Part shown: piece by piece, positions 30,525 through 38,628 of the stretch
Numbering within the stretch: the stretch's first letter is position 1
How the letters are laid out: every line of letters starts with the position of its first letter
Assembly (NCBI GenBank): GCA_016699405.1
Contig: CP064972.1
Span: forward strand, 3,751,501-3,815,500
Direction of reading: 5' to 3'
Source of the DNA: Holophagales bacterium
Lineage (GTDB): Bacteria > Acidobacteriota > Thermoanaerobaculia > Multivoradales > JAGPDF01
Length of the DNA: 64,000 nucleotides
The notes under the pieces: model-generated
What the model was told of the DNA's origin: nothing
What the model saw: the letters and a program-made list of their open reading frames with translations, nothing else
Database searches by the model: none
Program-made: the position numbers and the translations under genes

Positions 30525-31444
30525 ACCGCAAGCTCGTCTTCGTCCATGGTCGCGCGCAGCAGGGCAAGGACCCGGCCGCGCTCAAGGGTGAGTGGCTCGA
30601 GGCCCTCGGCGAGGGGTTGCGCCGGATCGGCGTCGACCGCCTGCCGATCGACGCCGCCGACGTCGCCTTCCCCTACTACGGCGATACCTTGCGCGACCTC
30701 GACCACGGCGTCGCCCCGGACGCATCCGCCCCGGTCGTCGTCCGCGGTCTCGCCGCCGGCGCGCCGGACGAGGCGTTCCTCGCCGCGGTGGTCGAGCAGG
30801 CAGGTCGCGCCGCCGGCCTCGACGAGGACGCCGTCGCGGCCTGTCTCGAACCGGGAGCCGGCTCTCGGGCGACGACCCGCACCCGCGGGCCGCTCAACTG
30901 GGAGTGGACGCAGGCGCTCTTGGCCGCCCTCGACCGCTACGTCCCCTTCGCCAGCGGCGCGAGCCTCGCCCTCTTCACCCGCGACGTCTACCGCTATCTC
31001 CACCAGGCGCGGCTGCGCGAAGCGATCGAGAGCGGCGTCCGCGCCGCCTTCACCGCCGAGCGCGAGATGGTCGTCGTCGCCCACTCGCTCGGCACGATCG
31101 TCGCCTACCGCCTCCTGCGCCAGGCCGGCGAGCTCGCCGGCTGGAAGGTGCCGCTCTTCGTCACCCTCGGCTCGCCGCTCGGCATCCAGGAGGTCCGCCG
31201 CGAGCTCGCCGACGCCGACACCCTGCGCCTGCCGCGCTGCGCCGGCGCCTGGTTCAACGCCCTCGACGAACGCGACGTCGTCGCCCTCTACCCGCTCGAC
31301 CCGACGCACTTCCCGCTCGATCCGCCCGCTCCGGCGATCGAGAACTACCGCGGCGTCCGCAACCGCACCGAGAACCGTCACGGCATCGCCGGCTACCTCG
31401 ACGACCCCGAGGTCGCCCGGCGGATCCACGCGGCGCTCGGCTGA
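30521..31444 (+). CDS. Alpha/beta-fold serine hydrolase (lipase-like) coupled to the caspase-like gene
   Basis: A 307-residue alpha/beta hydrolase. It starts with KLVFVHGRAQQG (HG oxyanion strand) and has the nucleophile elbow AHSLGT with Ser189. The likely acid is in ALDERDVVALY and the likely His in NRTENRHGIAGY. There is no signal peptide, so it acts inside the cell. The fold resembles PGAP1/lipase-type serine hydrolases that cleave lipid or carboxyl esters. Its start overlaps the caspase gene stop by 4 bp, so the two are made together, which suggests that one acts on or guards the other. Confidence 0.8.
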   Translation: MNRKLVFVHGRAQQGKDPAALKGEWLEALGEGLRRIGVDRLPIDAADVAFPYYGDTLRDLDHGVAPDASAPVVVRGLAAGAPDEAFLAAVVEQAGRAAGLDEDAVAACLEPGAGSRATTRTRGPLNWEWTQALLAALDRYVPFASGASLALFTRDVYRYLHQARLREAIESGVRAAFTAEREMVVVAHSLGTIVAYRLLRQAGELAGWKVPLFVTLGSPLGIQEVRRELADADTLRLPRCAGAWFNALDERDVVALYPLDPTHFPLDPPAPAIENYRGVRNRTENRHGIAGYLDDPEVARRIHAALG

Positions 31445-31525
31445 AGCGGAAAGGCTCCGCTCCGCCCTCTGCGGCGCCGTCACCACCAGGGGAAACGAGC
31501 GACCCGACCGTCGCGTAGCGACCGC

Positions 31526-31769
31526 CTGACTCACGCTCAGGCCGCCGGTCTCGTCGAGGCGTTCCTGCGCTTCCCCGTGCAGGAGACCACCCCGGAGGTG
31601 ATGCGAGCAGCGATCGCCACCTGCGAGCGGCATCGACTCTCCTACCGGGATGCGGCCGTGCTCGAGGCCGCGCGCGCTCGGCTGCGACCTCCTCCTCTCC
31701 GAGGACCTCGCCCACGGGCGCAGCGACGACGGCGTTCGCGTCGAAAACCCCTTCCGGACTCGCCCCTGA
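31526..31769 (+). pseudogene. PIN-domain (VapC-like) remnant: 5' truncated and frameshifted
   Basis: The reading begins without a start codon (LTHAQAAGLVEAFLRF) and continues through RHRLSYRDAAVLEAAR. One base later the frame changes to GCDLLLSEDLAHGR and ends GVRVENPF before a TGA at 31767. These are the last two thirds of a PIN ribonuclease toxin, with the YRDA and LSEDL acidic residues kept. The N-terminal strand with the first Asp is missing and no antitoxin is seen. Removing the T in the CGCTCGGC stretch near 31678 restores one frame. Confidence 0.7.
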
Positions 31770-31897
31770 CCCAGGAAGTCCCGTCCTCGGCGCGGGGCCA
31801 CTCCCCTCACCGCGGACTCGGCGCTGCACGCCCGGCGCCCCCCCGTTGTAGAGTCCGCGCCACCAAACAACTTGCTGTCGAGGGGGGAGGCAACACC

Positions 31898-34365
31898 ATG
31901 TCGATCGTGGGCAAGGAGCATCGAATCGTACTCGGAAGAGCGCGGCGGTCGTGGCTCGTCGCGCTCCTGCTGGCACTCGGCGTCGCGCCGCTCGCGCCGG
32001 CAGTCGCCCAGGCGCCCGCACCGGCGGCGACGCCGACGCCCGCCCCGCCGGCGGGCACGCCGCACGAGGAGGCGCAGGAGGAGCCGCACGACCACTTCTC
32101 CGAGGTGATCGAAGTCGGCAGCCGCAGCACCGAGCGGGTGCGCACCGAAACCCCGGTGCCGGTCGACCTGCTGCCGGTCGCCGAGCTCGCCAACGACGCC
32201 GGCCAGCTCGACCTCGGTCAGCTCCTGCAGTTCACCGCCCCGTCGTTCAACTCGAACCGGCAGTCGGGCTCCGACGGCAGCGACCACGTCGACGCCGCGA
32301 CGCTGCGCGGCCTCGGTCCGGACCAGGTGCTGGTGCTGGTCAACGGCAAGCGGCGCCACACCTCCTCGCTCGTCTACATCTTCGGCACCCGGGCGCGCGG
32401 CAACGTCGGCACCGACCTCAACACGATTCCGGTCGCCGCCATCGACCGGATCGAGGTGCTGCGCGACGGCGCCGCGGCGCAGTACGGCTCCGACGCCATC
32501 GCCGGCGTGATCAACATCGTCCTGCGCGAAGACACCGGCCTCGACGTGACGCTCGCCGGGGGCGCCTACACCGCCGGCGACGGCGAGATGGGCCAGGCCT
32601 CCGTCTACTACGGCCAGGCGGTGGGCAACGGCGGCACGCTCAACCTCACCGCCGAATACCTGTCGCGCGGCGAGACCAATCGCGCCGGCGAAGGCGAGCC
32701 CCGCCGCATCGGCGACGCCGAGACGAAGAACGCCACGGCGATGTTCAACCTCGACCTGCCGGTCGGCGAGGGGGGCGCCTTCTACGGCCACGGCGGCTAC
32801 AACCGGCGCACGGGCGTCGCCGGCGCCTGGTTCCGCGATGGGCTCGGCTCGGACGACATCCCGTCGCGCAACTCGGCGGCGATGTACCCGGCCGGCTTCG
32901 TCCCCGACATCGGCACCGACATCGACGACACCGAGCTCTCCTTCGGCTTCCGCCGCCCCTTCGGCGAATGGGTGGCCGATCTCTCGTCGACCTACGGCAG
33001 CAACGCGATGGACTACACCATCCGGCACACGCTGAACGCCTCGATCGCGACGCAGAACGGCGGCCTCTCGCCGACCGTCTTCGACGCCGGCGGCTTCCGC
33101 TTCACCCAGCACACGACGAACCTCGACCTGACGCGCCACTTCGCCGGCCCCCTGCGCGGCGTCGGGCTCTCGGCCGGGGTCGAGTACCGCCGCGAGACCT
33201 ACTCGATCGGCGCCGGCGAGCCGGGCTCGTGGGGCGACTTCGACGGCCCGGGCGGCGGCAACGCCGGCTCGCAGGGCTTCCCCGGCTTCCAGCCGGTCGA
33301 CGAAGTCGACGCCTCGCGCTCGAGCGTCGCCGCCTACGTCGACACCGAGCTCCAGGCCAGCGAGCGGCTCCTCGTCACCCCTCGCGCTGCGCGGCGAGGA
33401 CTACAGCGACTTCGGCAGCACCTTCAACGGCAAGGTCTCGTTCGGCTACCACGTCGGCGACTTCACGCTGCGCGGCTCGGCCTCGACCGGCTTCCGCGCC
33501 CCGTCGCTCCACCAGCGCTACTTCAGCTCGACCTTCACCGACTTCATCGCCGGCGAGGCGGCCGACGTCAAGCTGGCGCCGAACGCGAGCGAGCTCGCCC
33601 GCCGGGTCGGCATCCCCGACCTCAAGGAGGAGACCTCGCGCAACTACTCGCTCGGCGGCACCTGGTCCTCGGGCGCCGACGTCGAGCTGACGCTCGACCT
33701 CTACCAGATCGACATCGACGACCGCATCGTGCTCACCGGCGGTTTCACCACCGACGACCCGGACATCGGCGCGCTGATCGCGGCGCAGAACCTCGCCGAG
33801 GCGCGCTTCTTCACCAACGCGATCGACACCCGCACGCGCGGCATGGACTTCACCCTCGGTCGCCGGATCGAGCCTCGCCGGCGGCAAGCTGAACACCTTC
33901 GCGGCGCTCAACTACAACAAGTCAGACGTTCAGCGGATCAACCCGGCTCCCGGCCTCGCGGGCAAGGAGGACGTCTACTTCAACACCCGCGAGCGCTACT
34001 TCGTCGAGGGCTCGGCGCCCGAGTGGAAGGGGACCTTCGGCGGCGACTGCCGCCGCGGCCGCTGGTCGACCGGAGCGCGCCTGACCTACTTCGGCGCCGT
34101 CGAGTCCGGCACCTGGACGCAGCTCGACGACCCGACCGCCCCGCCGCAGCACTACGCGCCGCGCTGGACCGCCGACGTTGACTTCGGCTTCGAGCTCTCC
34201 GCGCGCTTCCGCCTCGTCGTCGGCGGCACGAACATCTTCGACGCCATGCCGACCGAGCAGGACCCGAACGAGACCGAGAACGGCGCCCGCTGGGAGAACA
34301 TCCAGATGGGCTTCAACGGCGCCGGCTACTTCGCCCGCCTCGCCTACAAGGTGCGGGGGAAGTAG
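31898..34365 (+). CDS. TonB-dependent outer-membrane receptor, two apparent +1 frameshifts
   Basis: After correction about 821 residues. Signal peptide (about 17-41), Pro/Ala-rich linker, plug domain (about 80-210 with DQVLVLVNGKRRHTSS and IDRIEVLRDGAAAQYGSDAI), then the 22-strand barrel (TGFRAPSLHQRYFS; GGTNIFDAMPTEQ). The frame passes from 2 to 3 near 33382 (continuing ALRGEDYSDFGSTF) and from 3 to 1 near 33875 (continuing AGGKLNTFAALNYN). Both steps fit one inserted base. The C-terminus is a short Arg/Lys tail rather than a terminal Phe. It would import a siderophore, vitamin B12 or a polymer fragment. GGGGGGAGG lies 7 nt before the ATG. Confidence 0.85.
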
Positions 34366-34386
34366 CACCCGGCCCTCCAGCAAAGG

Positions 34387-34438
34387 GGGACAGGCACCGG
34401 TTCCGAGCTCACCCGCTCACCGAATCGGTGCCTGTCCC
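34387..34438. repeat. REP-like palindrome downstream of the TonB receptor gene
   Basis: Perfect 13-bp arms GGGACAGGCACCG (34387-34399) and CGGTGCCTGTCCC (34426-34438) with a smaller GAGC/GCTC stem in the loop. It lies between convergent genes and may stop transcription. The outer GGGACAG/CTGTCCC ends are the same as in the palindrome at 22493. Confidence 0.7.
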
Positions 34439-34486
34439 GGTTTCCACCTGCTTCCACCCACCCCACCCCGGAAGCGCGCGCGGCGC

Positions 34487-34963
34487 TCAGCTCCCCACCC
34501 CACCTCCCGGCGGCACGAAGGTGAATCCGAGCTGCAGCAGCACGCCGGCGGTGTCGTAGTCGACCCACTCTTCGACGATCCGCCCGTCGACGACGCGGTC
34601 GATCACCGTCCCCGTGAAGCGCATCGCCCGGCCGGTCGGCGGCAGCCCGCGCAGGTTGCCCGTGTGGGTGCCGTACGCCGTCCAGCGCAGCGCCATCCGG
34701 TCGCCCTCGACGATCGGCTCCTCGAGCTCGAAGCGCAGGTCGGGCATGCCCTCGTGGCTCTGCCGGTAGTAGGCCTTGAGCGCCGCGAGCCCGCCGAGGG
34801 GCTCCGGCACGCCGCAGTCGTGCACGACGACCGCCGGGTCGTAGATCGCGTCGAGCAGGTCGAGATTCGCGCGGTTGCGCGATTCGAGGTAGCTCGTCGC
34901 GATCCGCTCCGCCGTCCTCCGCGTCAGCGGCGCCGCCGCCGTCGCACTCCGTCCTTCCGCCAT
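34487..34963 (-). CDS. SnoaL-like ester cyclase family protein
   Basis: A 158-residue NTF2-fold protein of the SnoaL/ester cyclase group, without signal peptide. Typical features are the helix RTAERIATSYLESRNRANLD, the YDPAVVVHDCG strand, LKAYYRQSHEGMPDLRFELE and the closing DRVVDGRIVEEWVDYDTAGV. The His and Asp residues used in SnoaL cyclases have counterparts here. The substrate is unknown. GGGAGG lies about 9 nt before the ATG. The 544 bp between this start and the HicA start hold one copy of a 50-bp repeat and no convincing gene. Confidence 0.82.
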   Translation of the reverse strand: MAEGRSATAAAPLTRRTAERIATSYLESRNRANLDLLDAIYDPAVVVHDCGVPEPLGGLAALKAYYRQSHEGMPDLRFELEEPIVEGDRMALRWTAYGTHTGNLRGLPPTGRAMRFTGTVIDRVVDGRIVEEWVDYDTAGVLLQLGFTFVPPGGGVGS

Positions 34964-35250
34964 GGCCCATCCTCCCCAGAGGCATCACCCACCGGCGCCA
35001 CGGCCCACGGGCGCGGGCCGCGGGGAGAGACCCGCTCTCCGGCCGCCGAATCGCCCGCCGCGGGATGCCTGAGCTCGTCGTCGACATCGATGGTACTCCC
35101 GCGGCGCGGCGCGGGCCCCCCTCCTTCCCGGCTCCGGGCAGCGCACGGCGCCCGCCGCCGCAACGACCCATCCGGGTGGCCTCCGCCACCGTCTGCCTGT
35201 GCGAGTATCCGGACGCAGCACACGGAACGAGCGACCGCGATGCCCTCGAG

Positions 35251-35300
35251 CTTCTCGCCCCGCGAGCCCGACGCGACCGGAATGGCCGCTTCGTTCGTCT
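35251..35300. repeat. 50-bp dispersed repeat, copy 1
   Basis: The segment begins CTTCTCG and contains GAGCCCGACGCGACCGGAAT; it ends TTCGTTCGTCT. It matches 36315-36364 at about 46 of 50 positions in the same orientation. It is in a non-coding stretch. The two copies flank the hicAB pair. Confidence 0.7.
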
Positions 35301-35507
35301 CCAGCCTGCTCGGCGAGATCCGCGCCGCTCGCTACCCGGCCCAGCTTCCACGCTTGCCCGGCATGCGCGTACAAGCAGATTGGCCGCCATCGAGCGGGGC
35401 CGGCATGACGAGCTCGAGACCACCCATCGCATCGCTGCCGATCGGCCACGGCCTGCCGGCAGCCTTGCCCAGCGGTGCCAATAGTGACACCATCCCGGGT
35501 GACGGCG

Positions 35508-35762
35508 ATGCCGCGTGACCCCGAGGAGGTGCTCCCGCTGCTGACCAGCGCCCCGGAGACGGTGACCTTCGCGGAGCTCCGCAAGCTCTGCGAACGCTTC
35601 TTCGGCCCGCCGCGCTCGTCGGCCTCGAGTCACCTGGTCTTCAAGACCGGCCTGCGGGACCCCGCGCTCGTCAACATCCAGCGCGCCGGCAAGATGGCCA
35701 AGCCCTATCCGTGCCGCCAGGTTGCCCGCGCCATCGCCCTGCTGGGGACGGGAGAGGACTGA
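35508..35762 (+). CDS. hicA: HicA-like toxin
   Basis: An 84-residue protein of the HicA mRNA interferase family with a dsRBD-like fold. It has the family features FAELRKLCERFFGPPR, the catalytic His42 in SSHLVFKTG, and the closing AKPYPCRQVARAIALL, where most members read KPYQVRQV. It would cleave mRNA unless bound by HicB. ATG 35508 is preferred; an in-frame ATG at 35475 would add 11 residues. No clear Shine-Dalgarno precedes either. The stop overlaps the hicB start (TGATG). Confidence 0.85.
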   Translation: MPRDPEEVLPLLTSAPETVTFAELRKLCERFFGPPRSSASSHLVFKTGLRDPALVNIQRAGKMAKPYPCRQVARAIALLGTGED

Positions 35763-36211
35763 TGAAGAGCTGGGAGCAGTACACCTACCGCGTGACCTTC
35801 TCCCCCGAGGACGGCGAGTACCTCGGCCTCTGCGCCGAGCTCTCGGGCCTGAGCTGGCTCGCCCCGACCGCCGAAGCGGCCCTCCGCGGCATCCAGAAGG
35901 CCGCGAAGGAGGCCGTCGCCCTCCTCCTCGCCGACGGCGACCAGGTCCCCGAGCCCCTCGCTGCCCGCACCTTCAGCGGCGTCTTCAAGGTCCGCATTCC
36001 CCCCGAGGTCCACCGCCAGCTCGCCCGCGAGGCGGCGGAACAGGGGGTTTCGATGAACCGCCTCGTGAGCGCGAAGCTCTCGACGGGGGCCTCCTCTCTC
36101 TCGCCCCTGTCACCGAGGCCAAAGCTGAAGAAGCCCACGCGCCCATCGGCACCGTCACCAGACCAGAAGGGTCGAGCTGCGACGGCGCAACCGCACCGGA
36201 AGGCAGGCTGA
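35762..36211 (+). CDS. hicB: HicB-like antitoxin with ribbon-helix-helix
   Basis: A 149-residue antitoxin. Residues 1-70 are the partially degraded RNase H-like HicB fold (YTYRVTFSPEDGEYLGLCAE, IQKAAKEAVALLLADGD). Residues 75-105 (FSGVFKVRIPPEVHRQLARE...GVSMNRLVSAKL) are a ribbon-helix-helix DNA-binding domain that would autorepress the operon. The last 40 residues are Pro/Lys/Ser-rich and probably disordered. Translationally coupled to hicA by one shared base. Confidence 0.85.
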   Translation: MKSWEQYTYRVTFSPEDGEYLGLCAELSGLSWLAPTAEAALRGIQKAAKEAVALLLADGDQVPEPLAARTFSGVFKVRIPPEVHRQLAREAAEQGVSMNRLVSAKLSTGASSLSPLSPRPKLKKPTRPSAPSPDQKGRAATAQPHRKAG

Positions 36212-36314
36212 TCGGAATCTCCTCGTCAGGGATCGTCCACTCAAGAGACGCCGCACCGTGCTGAACGTGATCCTCGGCGCCGCACTCGCGCTCATCGGCG
36301 GCGATCTCTTTCGG

Positions 36315-36364
36315 CTTCTCGAAGCGCGAGCCCGACGCGACCGGAATGGCCGGTTCGTTCGTCT
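36315..36364. repeat. 50-bp dispersed repeat, copy 2
   Basis: Second copy of the element at 35251-35300, about 92% identical. It lies in the 750-bp stretch (36212-36960) after hicB that has no intact gene. That stretch also holds a decayed hsdM fragment and a REP-like repeat. Confidence 0.7.
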
Positions 36365-36499
36365 TGGAAGGTGGGGGGAGGAGGAGGGTCGCCGTGCGGA
36401 CCGCGGCAATGGCGAACGCACCACCGCTCTCGATGACTTCGTCGACTGCCGCCATGCCGAAACGCTCGGAGCCCTCCCCAGCCACCAACGGTTCCGCTC

Positions 36500-36566
36500 C
36501 CCTCCGCTTCGAAGCCAAGCTCTCGGCGATTGCCGATGCGCCCGCAAGGACATGAGAGCGGCCGAG
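36500..36566 (+). pseudogene. Decayed 5' fragment of an hsdM-like gene
   Basis: A 35-nt core here (beginning CTTCGAAGCCAAGCTCT, 36507 onward) matches the start of the intact hsdM at 39319 in 31 of 35 positions. Similarity resumes at ACATG..GCGGCCGAG. In translation it reads RFEAKLSAIADA against GFEAKLWAAADA. The copy has no start codon and soon runs into stops. It is a fossil of an earlier restriction locus about 2.8 kb upstream of the live one. Confidence 0.5.
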
Positions 36567-36803
36567 ACCAGGCACGCCGTGCCCGCCGCGCAGCTAGCGC
36601 CGATGGACCGTGGGGCCCAGCGATATCGCGCGCTCGCCGACCTAGCGTGCGATGCGGCCGCTACGACTGGCGGTCGAGTGACAGGTCCGACGATAAGGCG
36701 AAGAAAGGCGATGCCGACTCGCGCCGGACAGAGCCTCCGCCGCGACCTCTGCAGCCGATCCGCCGAAGCGCCGTGGGCCGAGATCTGCGCCTCGCTTCCC
36801 CCT

Positions 36804-36832
36804 GTCGTCCTGAGCAGAGCGAAGGACCTGGG
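36804..36832. repeat. REP-like element (GTCNTCCTGAGC...GAAGGAYCT family)
   Basis: GTCGTCCTGAGCAGAGCGAAGGACCTGGG with outer GTCCT/AGGAC arms. It is a short version of the repeat found inside hsdM at 40437-40479. It lies in non-coding sequence. Confidence 0.6.
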
Positions 36833-36960
36833 CGGGGGGCCTTACTCCCTGCTTCGCCACCCGCGGAAGTTCGAATGAGCGAGCGACCAGACACGGAGAG
36901 CGGCACGGAGCAGGAGCGAGCCCGAGCCACGCGGTCGAGGTCACGCCCGAGGAGCAACAG

Positions 36961-38247
36961 ATGACGAGACCAAGGTCCACCAAGAGAGCCCCCCTCCTCG
37001 CGCTCGCCGCTCTGGCCTGGTGTGCCGGCACCGCGCGTGCGGACGAGCTCGTGCTGACGAGCGGCGAGTCACTGACCGGCAAGGTCCAGGGGGAACGCCT
37101 GGCGATCGAGACGCCGCAGGGCCGGATCGAAGCCCCCTTCGAGGCGCTCTCCTCGGTGGAGCTCGACGAGGCGGCCAATGCGCGGGTCACTCTCGTCGAC
37201 GGCACGGTGATCGAGGGCCGGTGGGTGCAGGCGGAGATCGTCCTGCGCCAGGGTCTGCTCGACCGCGTCGTGCCGGCGCCGTCGATTCGTCGTCTCGTCT
37301 GGTCGCCGCCGGCGGTGACGCTGCCCTCCGGCACGCCGGTGCCGCTCGCGCTCGTCCGCTCGGTGAGCTCCGCGGCGAATTCGGCCGGCGACCCGGTCTC
37401 GCTCTGCACGACCGAGGAGGTGACGGTGAACGGAAAGGTCGTCATCGCGCGGCACTCTCCGGCCTCCGGCTCGGTGCTCGGCACCGGCGGCGGCTCGAAT
37501 GTCGGCGGCGGAGGCACTCTGGTGCTGCGAGCGGGCGCCGTGCTGGCGCGCGACGGGAGTTCGATTCCGCTCGCCGGGAACCTCCAGGTCCGCGGCGGTT
37601 TCAACGGGGCGAACTGGGGCCTGGCGGGCCTGCTCTCCGAGGGGAGCCCGGCGCTCGCGGCGAGCGGCACGCAGGTCGAAGCGAAGACCGCGAGCGAAGC
37701 GGCGATCGGCCTCGCGGCCAGCTCCTTCACCGCCGAGCAGCTCGCCGGCCAGGAGCTGTGCGCCGACTTCTTCCGCTTCAGCGACAGCGCCGAGATCGGG
37801 CTCGAGAAGGTGGTGCCGGGCCGCTCCTACGCCCCGGTTCCGCAGCCGCTCAAGCTCTCGCTGCCACTCCTCCCGTTCGCCCCCTTGCTGACCGAGGACG
37901 GCAAAGGCACGGTGAAGACCTACGGGACGCGGCCGTTTTCGATCGACGGCGTCGCTCTCGCGTCGTTGACCGTCGAAGCGGTGGGCAAGGGCAAGCGCGG
38001 CGCCACATTCAAGATCACGGCGCCCCTCACGGTCCCGGCCTCGTATGACCGCTGGGTTTCGCTCACCATCGAGCTGCTCGCGGGCGAGAAGCAGCTCCAG
38101 GTCCTCCGCCTGCAACGGATCGACGCCGAGGAGCGCAAGGTGACGCCGATCGACGCCCGGCTCACGCTTTCGCGTGCGGAAGTCGACGAGCTCCTCGCCG
38201 CGCCGAACGCCCGGCTGCGCATCACCATGACGGCGATCGAGAACTGA
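36961..38247 (+). CDS. Exported protein of unknown function, beta-rich
   Basis: A 428-residue protein with a signal peptide (1-28, cleavage near ARA-DE). Residues 28-105 repeat a small-barrel pattern: LVLTSGESLTGKVQGERLAIETPQG then VTLVDGTVIEGRWVQAEIVLR. This resembles the short SH3-like repeats seen in many Acidobacteria and Planctomycetes exported proteins. The middle is glycine-rich (LGTGGGSNVGGGGTLVLRAG) and recalls TrbI/OmpA-like or pilus-assembly 'DUF' barrels; the C-terminal part is mixed. No enzyme motif is seen. GAGGAG lies 7 nt before the ATG. Base composition is like the chromosome, unlike the defence genes that follow. Confidence 0.75.
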   Translation: MTRPRSTKRAPLLALAALAWCAGTARADELVLTSGESLTGKVQGERLAIETPQGRIEAPFEALSSVELDEAANARVTLVDGTVIEGRWVQAEIVLRQGLLDRVVPAPSIRRLVWSPPAVTLPSGTPVPLALVRSVSSAANSAGDPVSLCTTEEVTVNGKVVIARHSPASGSVLGTGGGSNVGGGGTLVLRAGAVLARDGSSIPLAGNLQVRGGFNGANWGLAGLLSEGSPALAASGTQVEAKTASEAAIGLAASSFTAEQLAGQELCADFFRFSDSAEIGLEKVVPGRSYAPVPQPLKLSLPLLPFAPLLTEDGKGTVKTYGTRPFSIDGVALASLTVEAVGKGKRGATFKITAPLTVPASYDRWVSLTIELLAGEKQLQVLRLQRIDAEERKVTPIDARLTLSRAEVDELLAAPNARLRITMTAIEN

Positions 38248-38525
38248 TGGCGACGAACTTCCTGGTCGAGACGAGCCCCGCCTCGGCCCCACTCCCCTTC
38301 CGCATCGCCGTCCCCGACGGCGGCGGGTGCTCGTTCCTCCGCCGGCCAGGCGAGCTTCGGCACCGTGAGGCCTTCGCGTGGCGTGCCGAGCAGGGTCTCA
38401 GACGATAGGCTTCGGGCCGCATGTCTGCCATGAGCTCGAGGATCTGAAAGGTGTCGGCTCAGGACCATGCCCGGGGCCGGACACACGGCAGGGAGTCGGC
38501 GCCGTACCGGCCGCTGTCCCGCCAC

Positions 38526-38554
38526 TTGACACGCCTCGCTTCCGCAAAGATGAT
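38526..38554 (+). promoter_or_regulatory. Sigma-70-like promoter of the NYN-hsd operon
   Basis: TTGACA (38526-38531), 17-nt spacer, GATGAT (38549-38554). The predicted start lies near 38561, right before a strong hairpin. The 380 bp between the upstream gene (stop 38247) and the NYN start hold no other gene. Confidence 0.55.
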
Positions 38555-38567
38555 GGATCCATCTGCT

Positions 38568-38606
38568 CCCCGCTGGATCAGCCCTCTGGGCCTCCGGCGG
38601 GGTTTT
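38568..38606 (+). terminator. Terminator-like hairpin in the leader of the NYN-hsd operon
   Basis: CCCCGCTGG (38568-38576) pairs with CCGGCGGGG (38594-38602), with an inner GCCC/GGGC stem, and TTTT follows (38603-38606). It lies between the predicted promoter and the NYN start, so it would terminate most transcripts within about 50 nt or act as a regulated attenuator. Confidence 0.6.
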
Positions 38607-38628
38607 GTGCTTCTGGGAGGTTCTGGTC

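Noticed and set aside
34178..35518. 446-codon frame spanning the TonB end and the SnoaL-like gene
   Set aside because: Crosses a palindrome and lies antisense to the SnoaL-like gene; Arg/Pro-rich without domains.
36258..36878. 206-codon frame after hicB
   Set aside because: Runs through the 50-bp repeat, the decayed hsdM fragment and the REP-like element; composition is not protein-like.
38248..38525. Possible small gene upstream of the NYN promoter
   Set aside because: Only short frames without start context or similarity; treated as intergenic.
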